From Bacteroidota bacterium (GTDB taxonomy: Bacteria; Bacteroidota; Bacteroidia; Chitinophagales; LD1): a stretch of DNA of 64,000 nt. The position numbers were made by a program, and so were the translations under genes. Below, piece by piece: positions 25,540 through 33,527 of this stretch. How positions within the stretch are numbered: the first letter of the stretch is position 1; each line of letters starts with the position of its first letter. A model generated the notes under the pieces. It saw only the letters and a program-made list of their open reading frames with translations, was not told where the DNA came from and searched no databases. The DNA is taken from NCBI GenBank assembly GCA_018267365.1, contig JAFDYQ010000019.1, forward strand, positions 16,410 to 80,409. The letters are read 5' to 3'.

Positions 25540-26729
25540 AATCTCCCATCTACATAGCAGGCATCGGCATCATCTCTGCCATAGGTGATAATGCGGCGGA
25601 GACACTGGCGCACCTGACGGCGTCTGAGACGGGTGTGAGCGGTATGGAGATACTACCATCTGCTTATGCTGGCACACTGCCTGTAGCGGAGGTGAAATAT
25701 ACCAATGCACAACTGGCAGCAAAGAGCGGTCTGGAACCGTGGCAGACGCGCACGGCGCAGCTGAGCATGATAGCAGCGCGTGAGGCGAAAGAGAATAGTA
25801 AGATAGACTTTAGCAAATGGCGCTGTGGTTTTATCTCGGCCAATACAGTGGGTGGGATGGACAGGACGGAGGACTTTATGAAGGACTTTCTCGCGGATGC
25901 GAGTAGTGGCGACCTGCATGATGTGATCAATCATGACAGCGGCGATGCTACGGAGATCGTGGCGGAGAAGCTGGGCTGCACAGATTACATTACTACGATC
26001 AGTACGGCATGCTCTTCCTCTGCAAATGCGATGATGTACGGCGCACGGCTGATACAGAATGATATAGTGGATGTGATCGTAGCTGGTGGTACAGATGCGC
26101 TTTCACGCTTTACACTGAATGGCTTTAAATCTCTGATGATACTGGATGAGCAGTTGTGTCAACCTTTTGATGAGAACAGGAGAGGACTCAACCTGGGTGA
26201 AGGGGCCGGCTATGTGGTACTGGTGTCGCAGCGTGTGCTGGATAGCGAGCAGGTAAAACCGCTCGCCATCCTCAGCGGCTATGCCAATGCCAATGATGCC
26301 TACCATCAGACGGCTTCATCGCCCGAAGGGAATGGAAATTATGCGGCGATGACAGGTGCACTGGCTATGGCCAGACTGACACCTGCACAGATAGACTATA
26401 TCAACCTGCACGGTACAGGCACGCCTAATAATGATGTGTCAGAGGGTACGGCTATCCGACGTGTATTTGGTGATACGCCGCCGGTGATGAGCTCGACTAA
26501 AGCCTATACGGGGCACACCCTCGGCGCGAGCGCTGGGATAGAGGGTGTGATCAGTGTGCTGGCATTGCAGCATGGTGTGGTCTTCCCAAATCTGCGTCAT
26601 CAGACGCAGATGAAAGAATTGGCATTCGGTCCCCAGACCAGCCTTCTGAAAAGGCCACTTGCACACGTGCTCTCCAATTCATTTGGTTTTGGCGGCAACT
26701 GCTCATCTGTGATCTTCTCAAAAAGCTGA
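25536..26729 (+). CDS. FabF-type beta-ketoacyl-ACP synthase II
   Basis: 397 residues. The catalytic triad is intact: Cys159 in STACSSSAN, His292 in NLHGTGTPNND and His327 in TKAYTGHTLGASAG, with the conserved Lys322. It condenses malonyl-ACP with an acyl-ACP. In this operon it is the only ketosynthase with a complete active site, so it probably drives elongation of a polyene or other acyl chain with the two cysteine-less relatives as partners. Starts within the ATGA overlap with the lipoprotein gene and ends 1 bp before the membrane protein gene. Confidence 0.92.
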   Translation: MKSPIYIAGIGIISAIGDNAAETLAHLTASETGVSGMEILPSAYAGTLPVAEVKYTNAQLAAKSGLEPWQTRTAQLSMIAAREAKENSKIDFSKWRCGFISANTVGGMDRTEDFMKDFLADASSGDLHDVINHDSGDATEIVAEKLGCTDYITTISTACSSSANAMMYGARLIQNDIVDVIVAGGTDALSRFTLNGFKSLMILDEQLCQPFDENRRGLNLGEGAGYVVLVSQRVLDSEQVKPLAILSGYANANDAYHQTASSPEGNGNYAAMTGALAMARLTPAQIDYINLHGTGTPNNDVSEGTAIRRVFGDTPPVMSSTKAYTGHTLGASAGIEGVISVLALQHGVVFPNLRHQTQMKELAFGPQTSLLKRPLAHVLSNSFGFGGNCSSVIFSKS

Positions 26730-26730
26730 T

Positions 26731-28227
26731 ATGCCGGCTTCCCGCATCACTGAGGCTGGCCTGGCTCTGACATCTCCACGCGTGATGCGGTATATAGCGG
26801 GCGGCATCATACTGCTGGGTATAGTCATGCGCTTGGCTGTCTACATGCAAAACAGGAATCTCTTTATAGACGAATCTAATATAGCGCGCAATGTTTATGA
26901 GCGTGGATTTGGTGCCCTGGCGCAGCCACTGAGCTATGAGCAGTACGCGCCCCCGGTATTCCTCTGGGTGGTCAAGGTCAGTGCGATACTCTTTGGGTAT
27001 AGGGAGCAGGCGCTAAAACTGTTTCCTCTCCTATGCGGTTTACTGAGCCTGGGTTTGCTCTACAGGATACTACTATTGATGGATATCAAGCGAGCCGCCT
27101 GGTACCCGCTGATCCTTTTTGCTACGGGGCATATCTATCTGCGCTATGCCACAGAGCTAAAGCAGTACTCCTCAGATGCGCTGGTGGCGCTGGCGCTGGT
27201 GTGGCTGGCGCTGATAGCCGATATCCGCACGCTGCGGTGTGTACGATTTGTGGTGCTATGGACCCTGTGCGGATCGCTGGCTATCTGGATCTCTATGCCA
27301 TCCGTATTTCTACTCGCCACAGCAGGGATTTATTATCTGGTGATTTTGTGGCGGGATAGGGACTATGCCCGAATCTGGATCGTATTGATACCAGCTTTGG
27401 CCTGGCTCTCTGAGTTTGGATACTATTACCTGACGATTCTCAGGCCGGAGGCAGAGTCTGCCTATTTGCAAAATTTTCATAGAAATGCTTTTATCTATCT
27501 GCCTCCGCATACAGCCGGCGAGTGGCTATATGATGGGAATGCTGTAATACAAATACTGGGTGTGGCGGCAGGGCACTGGACACTTTCTCTGATCTTTCAC
27601 CTGATATGTCTGGGGGCTGCGATGGCTGTAGCTATCAGAAGCAGGCAAATCAGGCTGATACTGGTCGCTATGCCTTTATTCTTTTTGCTATGTGCCGCGG
27701 GACTGCATAAGTTTTCCCTGCTGCCCAGAGTGATCCTGTTTGTCATGCCTCTGCTGCTGGTATGGATCGGACTGGGCCTTGAGGCATTACTATCACTACG
27801 TTTATCGGCTATGATCCTCCTGCCGGTGTCTGCTATATGCCTGATCAACTACGGTCAGCTCCATTATCTATGGCGGCCACTGCTAGTCACGGAGGTGACA
27901 GATTGCCTGGTATATATGCAGCAGCATAGCAGTGCTAACGAGAAGTTTTACATAGAGGGGTCTGCCGTGCCTGCTTATGTCTATTACACAGAGATTCATC
28001 CCGATCGTGGCAGATGGTCTGCGCTCAGGGGCGCTACCTGCCTGCCCTATGCGGTAGATATGGATCCTGTGGCCAGTGCTATGCCAGACAGTAGCATGGT
28101 ACTGATCAGCTATCAGGAGCCGGATGTGATACGCTCTGATATGGAGGCTCTAGACAGGCACATGAAGAAAGAAGATGTGTATAAAGGCAGATCAGTGGGC
28201 CAGGTCGTACTCCTGAGAAAAAGATAG
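26731..28227 (+). CDS. Polytopic glycosyltransferase-like membrane protein (GT39/GT83-like)
   Basis: 498 residues with about ten to twelve membrane helices between residues 18 and 385. The first periplasmic loop has NLFIDESNIARNVYERGF, the acidic loop-1 motif shared by lipid-linked-sugar transferases of the ArnT/PMT superfamily; the C-terminal 110 residues are a soluble domain. Such enzymes move a sugar from a polyprenyl phosphate donor to lipid or protein outside the inner membrane. Its position between two ketosynthase-like genes suggests it modifies the product or an anchor lipid, but that is inference. The alternative is a mannosyltransferase-like protein unrelated to the pathway. Confidence 0.7.
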   Translation: MPASRITEAGLALTSPRVMRYIAGGIILLGIVMRLAVYMQNRNLFIDESNIARNVYERGFGALAQPLSYEQYAPPVFLWVVKVSAILFGYREQALKLFPLLCGLLSLGLLYRILLLMDIKRAAWYPLILFATGHIYLRYATELKQYSSDALVALALVWLALIADIRTLRCVRFVVLWTLCGSLAIWISMPSVFLLATAGIYYLVILWRDRDYARIWIVLIPALAWLSEFGYYYLTILRPEAESAYLQNFHRNAFIYLPPHTAGEWLYDGNAVIQILGVAAGHWTLSLIFHLICLGAAMAVAIRSRQIRLILVAMPLFFLLCAAGLHKFSLLPRVILFVMPLLLVWIGLGLEALLSLRLSAMILLPVSAICLINYGQLHYLWRPLLVTEVTDCLVYMQQHSSANEKFYIEGSAVPAYVYYTEIHPDRGRWSALRGATCLPYAVDMDPVASAMPDSSMVLISYQEPDVIRSDMEALDRHMKKEDVYKGRSVGQVVLLRKR

Positions 28228-28237
28228 ATTTGACACG

Positions 28238-29296
28238 ATGAAACCACTATTCATAAATGGCGCGAGCTGTATTTCTCCTCAACCTACTTTCGGGACAGAG
28301 TTTCCTTTTGAGGCGAAGGAGTATACGGGTTCCAGGCTATCCTGTATAGAGCCGGATTACGCACCCTATATCGATCCGAAGCTATCCCGTCGTATGGGAA
28401 GGCTGCTGAAGTACGGCACCACTGCGGGACTGCAGGCGCTGCGAGACGCCGGTATACAGGTGCCTGATGCTATCTCTACAGGCACGGGCTTTGGCCTGCT
28501 GGATGACTCAGGTAAGTTTTTGAAGAATGTGATAGAGGCCGGCGAGGGCGTGGTGAGTCCTACGGCGTTTATTCAGTCTACACATAATACAGTCAGCTCA
28601 AACATAGCGCTGGCCATAGGCTGTCATGCGCACAACAATACTTTTGCGCATAAGGGCTTTTCCTTTGAAAGTGCGCTGGTGGACGCTCAGATGCTCGCTA
28701 CAGAGGATGACAAGATGGCCAATATACTGGTGGGAGCCTACGATGAGGTCACAGACTATAGCTATCAGATCATGCAGCGGCTTGGGCTGATAAGGTCCGG
28801 AGGGGAGAGTAATACGGAGCTGCTAAAAACCACCGGTAGAGGCACCATAGCAGGGGAAGGGGCTGCTTTCTTTGTCCTGTCTACCCAAAAAGCGGAAAAT
28901 ACCTATGCTACGTACCGCGGTTGTAAACTGATCTATAAACCATCTTCAGCTCAAACGCTGTCAGAAGCTATTGAAGCTTTTCTGGCCGGTCATGGACTGG
29001 ACCGTTCTGAGGCGTCAGTGTTGTCGGGAGTTTGCGGCGATGACCGCCGGGATACCATCCTGAGAGCAATCAATGAGGGGCTCTTCAAAGGTAATACCGT
29101 ATTGGCCTACAAGCACCTGTGCGGCGAATATATGACGTCCTCGGCTTTTGGCATGTGGGCGGCCGTGAACATACTCCGTACCCGGGGGGTGCCTGAGTAT
29201 ATGCTCCTCAGCGGCACCCCATCGTGTCCACAGCATATCCTAATATGCAATTCTTATAAGAATGATTACTCACTGATACTCTTGTCAGTGGCCTGA
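28238..29296 (+). CDS. Beta-ketoacyl synthase homologue, chain-length-factor-like
   Basis: 352 residues with ketosynthase fold motifs: LSRRMGRLLKYGTTAG (49-64), the TGTGFGLLDDSGKFL loop (81-95), PTAFIQSTHNTVSSNIAL (108-125) and VGAYDEVTDY. The nucleophile position reads NTFAHKGFSFESALVDA, with no Cys, so this is a non-catalytic ketosynthase like chain-length factors of type II polyketide systems and the matching proteins of flexirubin/aryl-polyene clusters. Likely partner: the FabF-type enzyme at 25536. The operon ends here, with a possible terminator at 29299-29351; dehydratase, ketoreductase and ligase genes usual for polyene loci are not in this window. Confidence 0.75.
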   Translation: MKPLFINGASCISPQPTFGTEFPFEAKEYTGSRLSCIEPDYAPYIDPKLSRRMGRLLKYGTTAGLQALRDAGIQVPDAISTGTGFGLLDDSGKFLKNVIEAGEGVVSPTAFIQSTHNTVSSNIALAIGCHAHNNTFAHKGFSFESALVDAQMLATEDDKMANILVGAYDEVTDYSYQIMQRLGLIRSGGESNTELLKTTGRGTIAGEGAAFFVLSTQKAENTYATYRGCKLIYKPSSAQTLSEAIEAFLAGHGLDRSEASVLSGVCGDDRRDTILRAINEGLFKGNTVLAYKHLCGEYMTSSAFGMWAAVNILRTRGVPEYMLLSGTPSCPQHILICNSYKNDYSLILLSVA

Positions 29297-29298
29297 GG

Positions 29299-29351
29299 CG
29301 TACCGAAAAAATCTCAAATCCGACAATTTGATCGTGCCATGGTACGTTTTT
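29299..29351 (+). terminator. Possible terminator of the ketosynthase operon
   Basis: CGTACC (29299-29304) can pair with GGTACG (29341-29346), enclosing CAAAT / ATTTG, followed by TTTTT. The large loop makes it weaker than other terminators in the window. Confidence 0.4.
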
Positions 29352-29431
29352 AGTACTGTGACTGTCAATGGGTTGTTTTCAAAAATAGACAGCAAACAAT
29401 TTGTTAACTTTTTCATATTTTTTGCGTAAAA

Positions 29432-29439
29432 TAATTTTG
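29432..29439 (+). promoter_or_regulatory. Bacteroidota -7 box (TAATTTTG) upstream of the hibernation factor gene
   Basis: Exact TAnnTTTG match, 60 nt before the ATG at 29500, in an AT-rich leader. The -33 position has only a T-rich run. Confidence 0.4.
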
Positions 29440-29499
29440 AAAGTCCTCCCTGTTTAGTAGTTTCAAACAACAATTTTTCATCATTAAAATCGAGCAATT

Positions 29500-29799
29500 A
29501 TGAACATTGTCATTCATCCGGTGCGGTTCGACGCATCTACTCAGCTCATCTCATTTGTCAATAAAAAACTCCAGAAACTGGAAACATTCTTTGATCGCAT
29601 CGTAGAGGCGGAGGTCTTTCTCAAGATGGATACGAAGCAAAATATCAAGGACAAGACGGTGGAGATAAAGCTGCACGTCCCGGGCAAGACGATATTCGTG
29701 TGTGAAACGTCCAAGACCTTTGAAGAGAGCACAGACCTGGCTATAGACACCATGTCGCGCCAGCTAAAGAAGCAAAAAGAAAAGGCCAGAGCGGTATAA
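29500..29799 (+). CDS. hpf: Ribosome hibernation-promoting factor (HPF/RaiA family, short form)
   Basis: 99 residues, the short HPF form. Beta-alpha-beta pattern with MNIVIHPVRFDAST, the helix ISFVNKKLQKLETFFD, VFLKMDTKQN and a C-terminal basic helix (SRQLKKQKEKARAV). It binds the 30S decoding centre and stalls or dimerises ribosomes in stationary phase. Placement directly upstream of the tRNA-tuf operon fits a translation-capacity locus; it is separated from it by the hairpin at 29827. No long C-terminal extension is present. Confidence 0.9.
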   Translation: MNIVIHPVRFDASTQLISFVNKKLQKLETFFDRIVEAEVFLKMDTKQNIKDKTVEIKLHVPGKTIFVCETSKTFEESTDLAIDTMSRQLKKQKEKARAV

Positions 29800-29826
29800 G
29801 CCCTCCCGACATAATCTAATAGTGAC

Positions 29827-29857
29827 GGCCCCGTATGCAGTGAATGTATACGGGGCC
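29827..29857 (+). terminator. Terminator-like hairpin after hpf
   Basis: A perfect 10-bp stem GGCCCCGTAT / ATACGGGGCC with an 11-nt loop, 27 bp after the stop. The T tract is poor (GGTGCTTTA), but the stem is strong. Confidence 0.6.
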
Positions 29858-29902
29858 GGTGCTTTATACACAAAATTTGTGGAGAAAATAGTAAGCGGCG
29901 TT

Positions 29903-29932
29903 TTGCAATCTGAAAATATGTCGCTATAATTG
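29903..29932 (+). promoter_or_regulatory. Promoter of the tRNA-tuf operon (TTG, 19 bp, TATAATTG)
   Basis: TTG at 29903-29905, exactly 19 bp, then TATAATTG at 29925-29932 (one mismatch to TAnnTTTG). It lies 64 bp before tRNA-Thr and is one of the best Bacteroidota-type promoters in the window. Confidence 0.7.
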
Positions 29933-29996
29933 CGTCCCGTTTACGAAAGGGCGGGAAAATTCGTTGTTTGACAGAATAGATGAGCGTAAGAAATAA

Positions 29997-30069
29997 GCCG
30001 AAGTAGCTCAGCTGGTAGAGCTACTGATTTGTAATCAGTAGGTCGGGGGTTCGATTCCCTCCTTCGGCT
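29997..30069 (+). tRNA. tRNA-Thr (anticodon TGT)
   Basis: Acceptor GCCGAAG / CTTCGGC, D-loop AGCTGGTA, anticodon stem ACTGA / TCAGT with loop TTTGTAA, T-arm GGGGGTTCGATTCCC. No genomic CCA. First of four tRNAs in the tRNA-tuf operon. Confidence 0.97.
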
Positions 30070-30090
30070 CTATATGTCTCCAATGGCGAC

Positions 30091-30173
30091 GGGTAGGTAG
30101 TCAAGTGGCCAACGACAACAGACTGTAAATCTGTCCTCTTCGGAGTTCCGTGGTTCGAATCCACGCCTGCCCA
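30091..30173 (+). tRNA. tRNA-Tyr (anticodon GTA)
   Basis: 83 nt with the long variable arm of class II tRNAs (CCTCTTCGGAG). Acceptor GGGTAGG / CCTGCCC with one G-T pair; anticodon loop around CTGTAAA; T-arm CGTGGTTCGAATCCACG. No genomic CCA. Confidence 0.96.
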
Positions 30174-30210
30174 CACTTTTTTTAATGATTTTCCGCTCAT
30201 CACTTAGTAT

Positions 30211-30283
30211 GCGGGAGTAGCTCAGCTGGTAGAGCGACAGCCTTCCAAGCTGTAGGTCGCGGGTTCGAACCTCGTCTCCCGCT
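30211..30283 (+). tRNA. tRNA-Gly (anticodon TCC)
   Basis: Acceptor GCGGGAG / CTCCCGC, anticodon stem ACAGC / GCTGT with loop CTTCCAA, T-arm with GGTTCGAACC. A genomic CCA follows the discriminator base (30284-30286), unlike the two preceding tRNAs. Confidence 0.96.
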
Positions 30284-30299
30284 CCAGTAGCAACGGAGA

Positions 30300-30316
30300 C
30301 ACAGATCACATCTGTG
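30300..30316 (+). other. Hairpin in the spacer between tRNA-Gly and tRNA-Thr
   Basis: Perfect 7-bp stem CACAGAT / ATCTGTG with a 3-nt loop. Likely a processing spacer structure in the polycistronic tRNA precursor; no T tract. Confidence 0.5.
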
Positions 30317-30331
30317 CCGATAGTGCGAAAA

Positions 30332-30403
<72 letters not shown>

Positions 30404-30492
30404 CCATTTTAATAAATAGCGGAGCAGATATACGGAGCTGGAATTTTATTAAAACATAAAGAATTTAAAACAACAATTAAAAAACAATAACA

Positions 30493-31689
30493 ATGGCTAA
30501 AGAGAAATTTATCAAAGACAAGCCGCACGTAAACATTGGTACCATCGGTCACGTTGACCACGGTAAGACTACCCTTACTGCTGCGATCACTACTGTACTG
30601 TCAAAGAAGGGCCTCGCTGAGGTGCGTGACTACTCTTCGATAGATAACGCTCCTGAGGAAAAAGAACGTGGTATCACGATCAACACAGCTCACGTAGAGT
30701 ACCAGACGGCTAACCGTCACTATGCTCACGTGGATTGCCCGGGCCACGCCGATTATATCAAGAACATGGTAACTGGTGCTGCCCAGATGGACGGCGCTAT
30801 CGTGGTAGTAGCTGCGACTGACGGTCCTATGCCTCAGACTCGTGAGCACATCCTGCTCTGCCGTCAGGTGGGCGTGCCTAAGCTGGTAGTATTTATGAAT
30901 AAAGTAGACCTGGTAGAAGATCCTGAGTTTCTCGAGCTCGGCGAAATGGAGATCCGTGACCTCCTGACCTTCTACGGTTTCGAAGGTGATAAAACGCCGG
31001 TGATCCAAGGCTCTGCCCTGGGTGGCCTGAATGGCGAAGAAAAGTGGGTAAAGAAGATCGACGAGCTGATGGAAGCTGTGGATACCTTCATCCCGGTTCC
31101 TCCACGTGCTGTAGACCAGCCGTTCCTGATGCCGGTAGAAGACGTATTCTCTATCACAGGTCGTGGTACAGTAGCTACAGGTCGTATCGAGCGTGGTGTG
31201 ATCAACTCTAACGATCCGGTAGAAATCATCGGTCTGCAGAAGGAAGGTGAGAAGGCTCTCACATCTACTGTGACAGGTGTGGAAATGTTCCGCAAGATCC
31301 TCGATCGCGGCGAAGCTGGTGACAACGTAGGTCTCCTCCTCCGTGGTATAGAAAAAGAGCAGATCAAGCGTGGTATGGTTGTTTGCAAGCCAGGCTCTGT
31401 AAACCCTCACTCTGAGTTCAAGTGCGAAGTATACGTACTGAGCAAGGACGAAGGTGGCCGTCACACTCCGTTCTTCAACGAGTATCGTCCTCAGTTCTAC
31501 TTCCGTACTACGGACGTGACCGGTACTATCACTCTGCCAACAGGCACTGAGATGGTAATGCCTGGTGACAACGTAACACTGGACGTGAAGCTGATCTACC
31601 CTATCGCAATGGAGAAAGGTCTCCGCTTTGCGATCCGTGAAGGTGGCCGTACCGTAGGTGCAGGTCAGGTGACAGAAGTGACTAAGTAA
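30493..31689 (+). CDS. tuf: Elongation factor Tu
   Basis: 398 residues. EF-Tu delivers aminoacyl-tRNA to the ribosome as a GTP complex. G1 GHVDHGKT (19-26), switch [10 protein letters not shown] (near 84-91), NKVD (near 139) and the beta-barrel domains 2 and 3 are all intact, with a [11 protein letters not shown] switch I segment. Codon use is strongly biased, as expected for the most abundant protein. It sits behind tRNA-Thr, Tyr, Gly and Thr, the same order as thrU-tyrU-glyT-thrT-tufB of Escherichia coli. Unlike that locus, no tRNA-Trp, secE or nusG follows; a strong terminator comes first. Confidence 0.99.
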   Translation: MAKEKFIKDKPHVNIGTIGHVDHGKTTLTAAITTVLSKKGLAEVRDYSSIDNAPEEKERGITINTAHVEYQTANRHYAHVDCPGHADYIKNMVTGAAQMDGAIVVVAATDGPMPQTREHILLCRQVGVPKLVVFMNKVDLVEDPEFLELGEMEIRDLLTFYGFEGDKTPVIQGSALGGLNGEEKWVKKIDELMEAVDTFIPVPPRAVDQPFLMPVEDVFSITGRGTVATGRIERGVINSNDPVEIIGLQKEGEKALTSTVTGVEMFRKILDRGEAGDNVGLLLRGIEKEQIKRGMVVCKPGSVNPHSEFKCEVYVLSKDEGGRHTPFFNEYRPQFYFRTTDVTGTITLPTGTEMVMPGDNVTLDVKLIYPIAMEKGLRFAIREGGRTVGAGQVTEVTK

Positions 31690-31712
31690 TCACTAAGATC
31701 AACATAAGAATG

Positions 31713-31744
31713 AAAGGCGAACTTCGGTTCGCCTTTTGTTTTTT
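31713..31744 (+). terminator. Strong Rho-independent terminator of tuf
   Basis: A 10-bp stem AAAGGCGAAC / GTTCGCCTTT capped by a TTCG tetraloop, followed by TGTTTTTT. Near-ideal intrinsic terminator 24 bp after tuf. Confidence 0.92.
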
Positions 31745-31812
31745 ATCTCATGGATGGCCAAGGAGAAAGAGAGAATACCGCTAGATGAGGATGCGGCCTC
31801 AAAGTCCCGGAC

Positions 31813-31841
31813 ACAAAAAAGCCTGAGTAAATACTCAGGCT
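31813..31841 (-). terminator. Terminator for the reverse-strand lipoprotein gene
   Basis: A 10-bp inverted repeat AGCCTGAGTA / TACTCAGGCT with a 2-nt spacer. Read on the reverse strand it is followed by TTTTTT, so it ends the gene at 31864-32316. Back to back with the tuf terminator. Confidence 0.8.
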
Positions 31842-31863
31842 CCCGTATGATGGTGTATCTATA

Positions 31864-32316
31864 TCAGTGACGAGGTATCCCATTGAAATATCCGTACTGT
31901 ATGTCCATTGTCTTGCTGTGGTCATTTTTGTCTCTGGCCTTGAAGCTGAAGCTCCCGTTCATCACGTGAAGAGAATCATTGAAATACTGTGAAATGGATA
32001 TGGTGCCATCTATGGACTGCCAGGTGGTGGTGCCATCGAGATAGTAGGCCGTATTGTAGCCCGTATCCAGATGCACATCGCCTATGGTATCAGTGTTGGA
32101 TAGCGTTATTTTGAGAATATCTGCATTATTGATCTGACCGTGGATCGTAGTGCCCAGGCTGCGCTGATAGAAAGCAGTATCTGTCACATATTCCTTGCCG
32201 CCCGCAGCAAACCTTAAACCCGGAAATCCCGGCTGGTCAAGGTTATCCTTTTTGCACGATAGAGCAGCTGCAGCGATCATACCCGCTGAGGCGAGTATCA
32301 GAAATGTCTTTTTCAT
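31864..32316 (-). CDS. Small hypothetical lipoprotein
   Basis: 150 residues with a lipoprotein signal (residues about 3-21, ALSC, then KKDN typical of Bacteroidota surface lipoproteins). The mature domain is beta-rich with TITLSNTD-like and GSFSFKARDKN strands; the latter resembles the end of DUF6252-type proteins, but I do not claim the family. Single gene, facing tuf, with its own terminator. Function unknown. Confidence 0.7.
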   Translation of the reverse strand: MKKTFLILASAGMIAAAALSCKKDNLDQPGFPGLRFAAGGKEYVTDTAFYQRSLGTTIHGQINNADILKITLSNTDTIGDVHLDTGYNTAYYLDGTTTWQSIDGTISISQYFNDSLHVMNGSFSFKARDKNDHSKTMDIQYGYFNGIPRH

Positions 32317-32461
32317 CTAATGAATATTGATATCTGATTGTAAAGATGCATTATTCGTGAAACACCGTAAGCGCTTTAACTAATTTTGAGGTGAAAAGCT
32401 GATGTGCTTCGGTACATAGTGTTTTCGCGATCAAACATTTAACATTATCATTGACTCCGAA

Positions 32462-32911
32462 ATGGAATCATACACACTCCCTATCCAGATACGGTGGTCA
32501 GATATAGACGCCAATAATCATATGCGCCACTCGGCCTTTTATGACTATGGCGCCTGGATGCGGATCATGTTTCTCGCTGCGAAAGGAATCGATATGAAGT
32601 GGATGAAAGCGCATCAAAATGGTCCGATCCTTTTTCGCGAAGAAGCGATATTCAAGAGGGAGATACGCTTTGAAGACAAGGTGACCATCAACGTAGAGAT
32701 CACCAAATCTACGGCAGACTACAGCAGATGGTCGCTGCGCCATAGCTTCGTGAAAGAGGATGGAACACTGGCCGCGATCATCAATGTAGACGGGGCCTGG
32801 TTTAGCACGGCAGAGCGCAAACTGATAGTGCCGGATGAAACCCTGGTGAGGGCTTTTGAAGCATTCCCGAAAGCTGCCGAATTTGAATGGATAGAAAGGA
32901 CAAAGAAGTAA
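32462..32911 (+). CDS. Acyl-CoA thioesterase, hotdog fold (4HBT type)
   Basis: 149 residues. The 4HBT signature IRWSDIDANNHMRHSAFYDY (residues 10-29) has the catalytic Asp and the N-x-H pair; the rest (FKREIRFEDKVTINVEI, RHSFVKEDGTLAAIINVDGAWF) is the hotdog sheet around the long helix. These enzymes hydrolyse acyl-CoA or acyl-ACP thioesters. Specificity unknown. It ends 3 bp before the DinB-fold gene and may be cotranscribed with it. Confidence 0.85.
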   Translation: MESYTLPIQIRWSDIDANNHMRHSAFYDYGAWMRIMFLAAKGIDMKWMKAHQNGPILFREEAIFKREIRFEDKVTINVEITKSTADYSRWSLRHSFVKEDGTLAAIINVDGAWFSTAERKLIVPDETLVRAFEAFPKAAEFEWIERTKK

Positions 32912-32914
32912 GCC

Positions 32915-33448
32915 ATGACACATGCGAAACTAAGTGACCGAATAGACGCGCTGGAGCAAAAGCGCGTAGCCATGTTTGAGAAGCTAACGGCCTATGATCA
33001 CGAGACTCTGAACAGGAAGCCATCTGCCGAAGCGTGGTCTGCCATACAGACGCTGGAGCACATGATGACGGTGGAAATGGCGGCAACATCTTATGTCAAG
33101 AAGAAGGCACTGGATAAGACCTCTGCTAGGAAGACCGGAATAAAGCAATGGTTTCGCTCGCTGATGCTGGATAGCTATCTGCGCAGCCCAAAGAAGTTTC
33201 CCGCGCCGTCATCGGTAGTGCCGGTTCTCACGCAGGCCTCCCTGCACGAAATACGCCGCCAGTGGGATACCGTACGCCTGGATATGCGCAACGCTATCAA
33301 AGATATGCCGGAGGAACTGCTGAGTCACGGCTGGTTCAAGCATCCTGCTGTAGGGATGCTAAACTTCAAGCAGATGCTGACATTTATGGAGGCGCACTAT
33401 GACCGCCATGAGAATCAGGTATGGCGCACACTGCAGGCCATGGCCTAG
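32915..33448 (+). CDS. DinB-fold protein
   Basis: 177 residues forming a four-helix bundle of the DinB/YfiT superfamily: LSDRIDALEQKRVAMFEKL, then PSAEAWSAIQTLEHMMTVE with the first metal-ligand His (about residue 49), and MLTFMEAHYDRHENQVWRTL with two further His residues near the end (about 164 and 168). The three-His pattern suggests a bound divalent metal. Such proteins act as thiol-dependent transferases or hydrolases; role here unknown. Overlaps functionally with a second DinB-like gene at 43844. Confidence 0.75.
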   Translation: MTHAKLSDRIDALEQKRVAMFEKLTAYDHETLNRKPSAEAWSAIQTLEHMMTVEMAATSYVKKKALDKTSARKTGIKQWFRSLMLDSYLRSPKKFPAPSSVVPVLTQASLHEIRRQWDTVRLDMRNAIKDMPEELLSHGWFKHPAVGMLNFKQMLTFMEAHYDRHENQVWRTLQAMA

Positions 33449-33527
33449 ACCGCTGCACCGTGTATGGTGGAGAACTTATCCCTCATGTTTTTTACGCATT
33501 CTGCAAGATTGACTTACTTTACCCTAT

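Noticed and set aside
30021..30309. Short reverse-strand open frames across the tRNA genes.
   Set aside because: They lie on the complement of tRNA-Thr, tRNA-Tyr and tRNA-Gly, whose structures are unambiguous.
30601..31464. Long reverse-strand open frame opposite tuf (287 codons).
   Set aside because: Shadow of a highly biased coding sequence; no credible protein features and the forward frame is EF-Tu.
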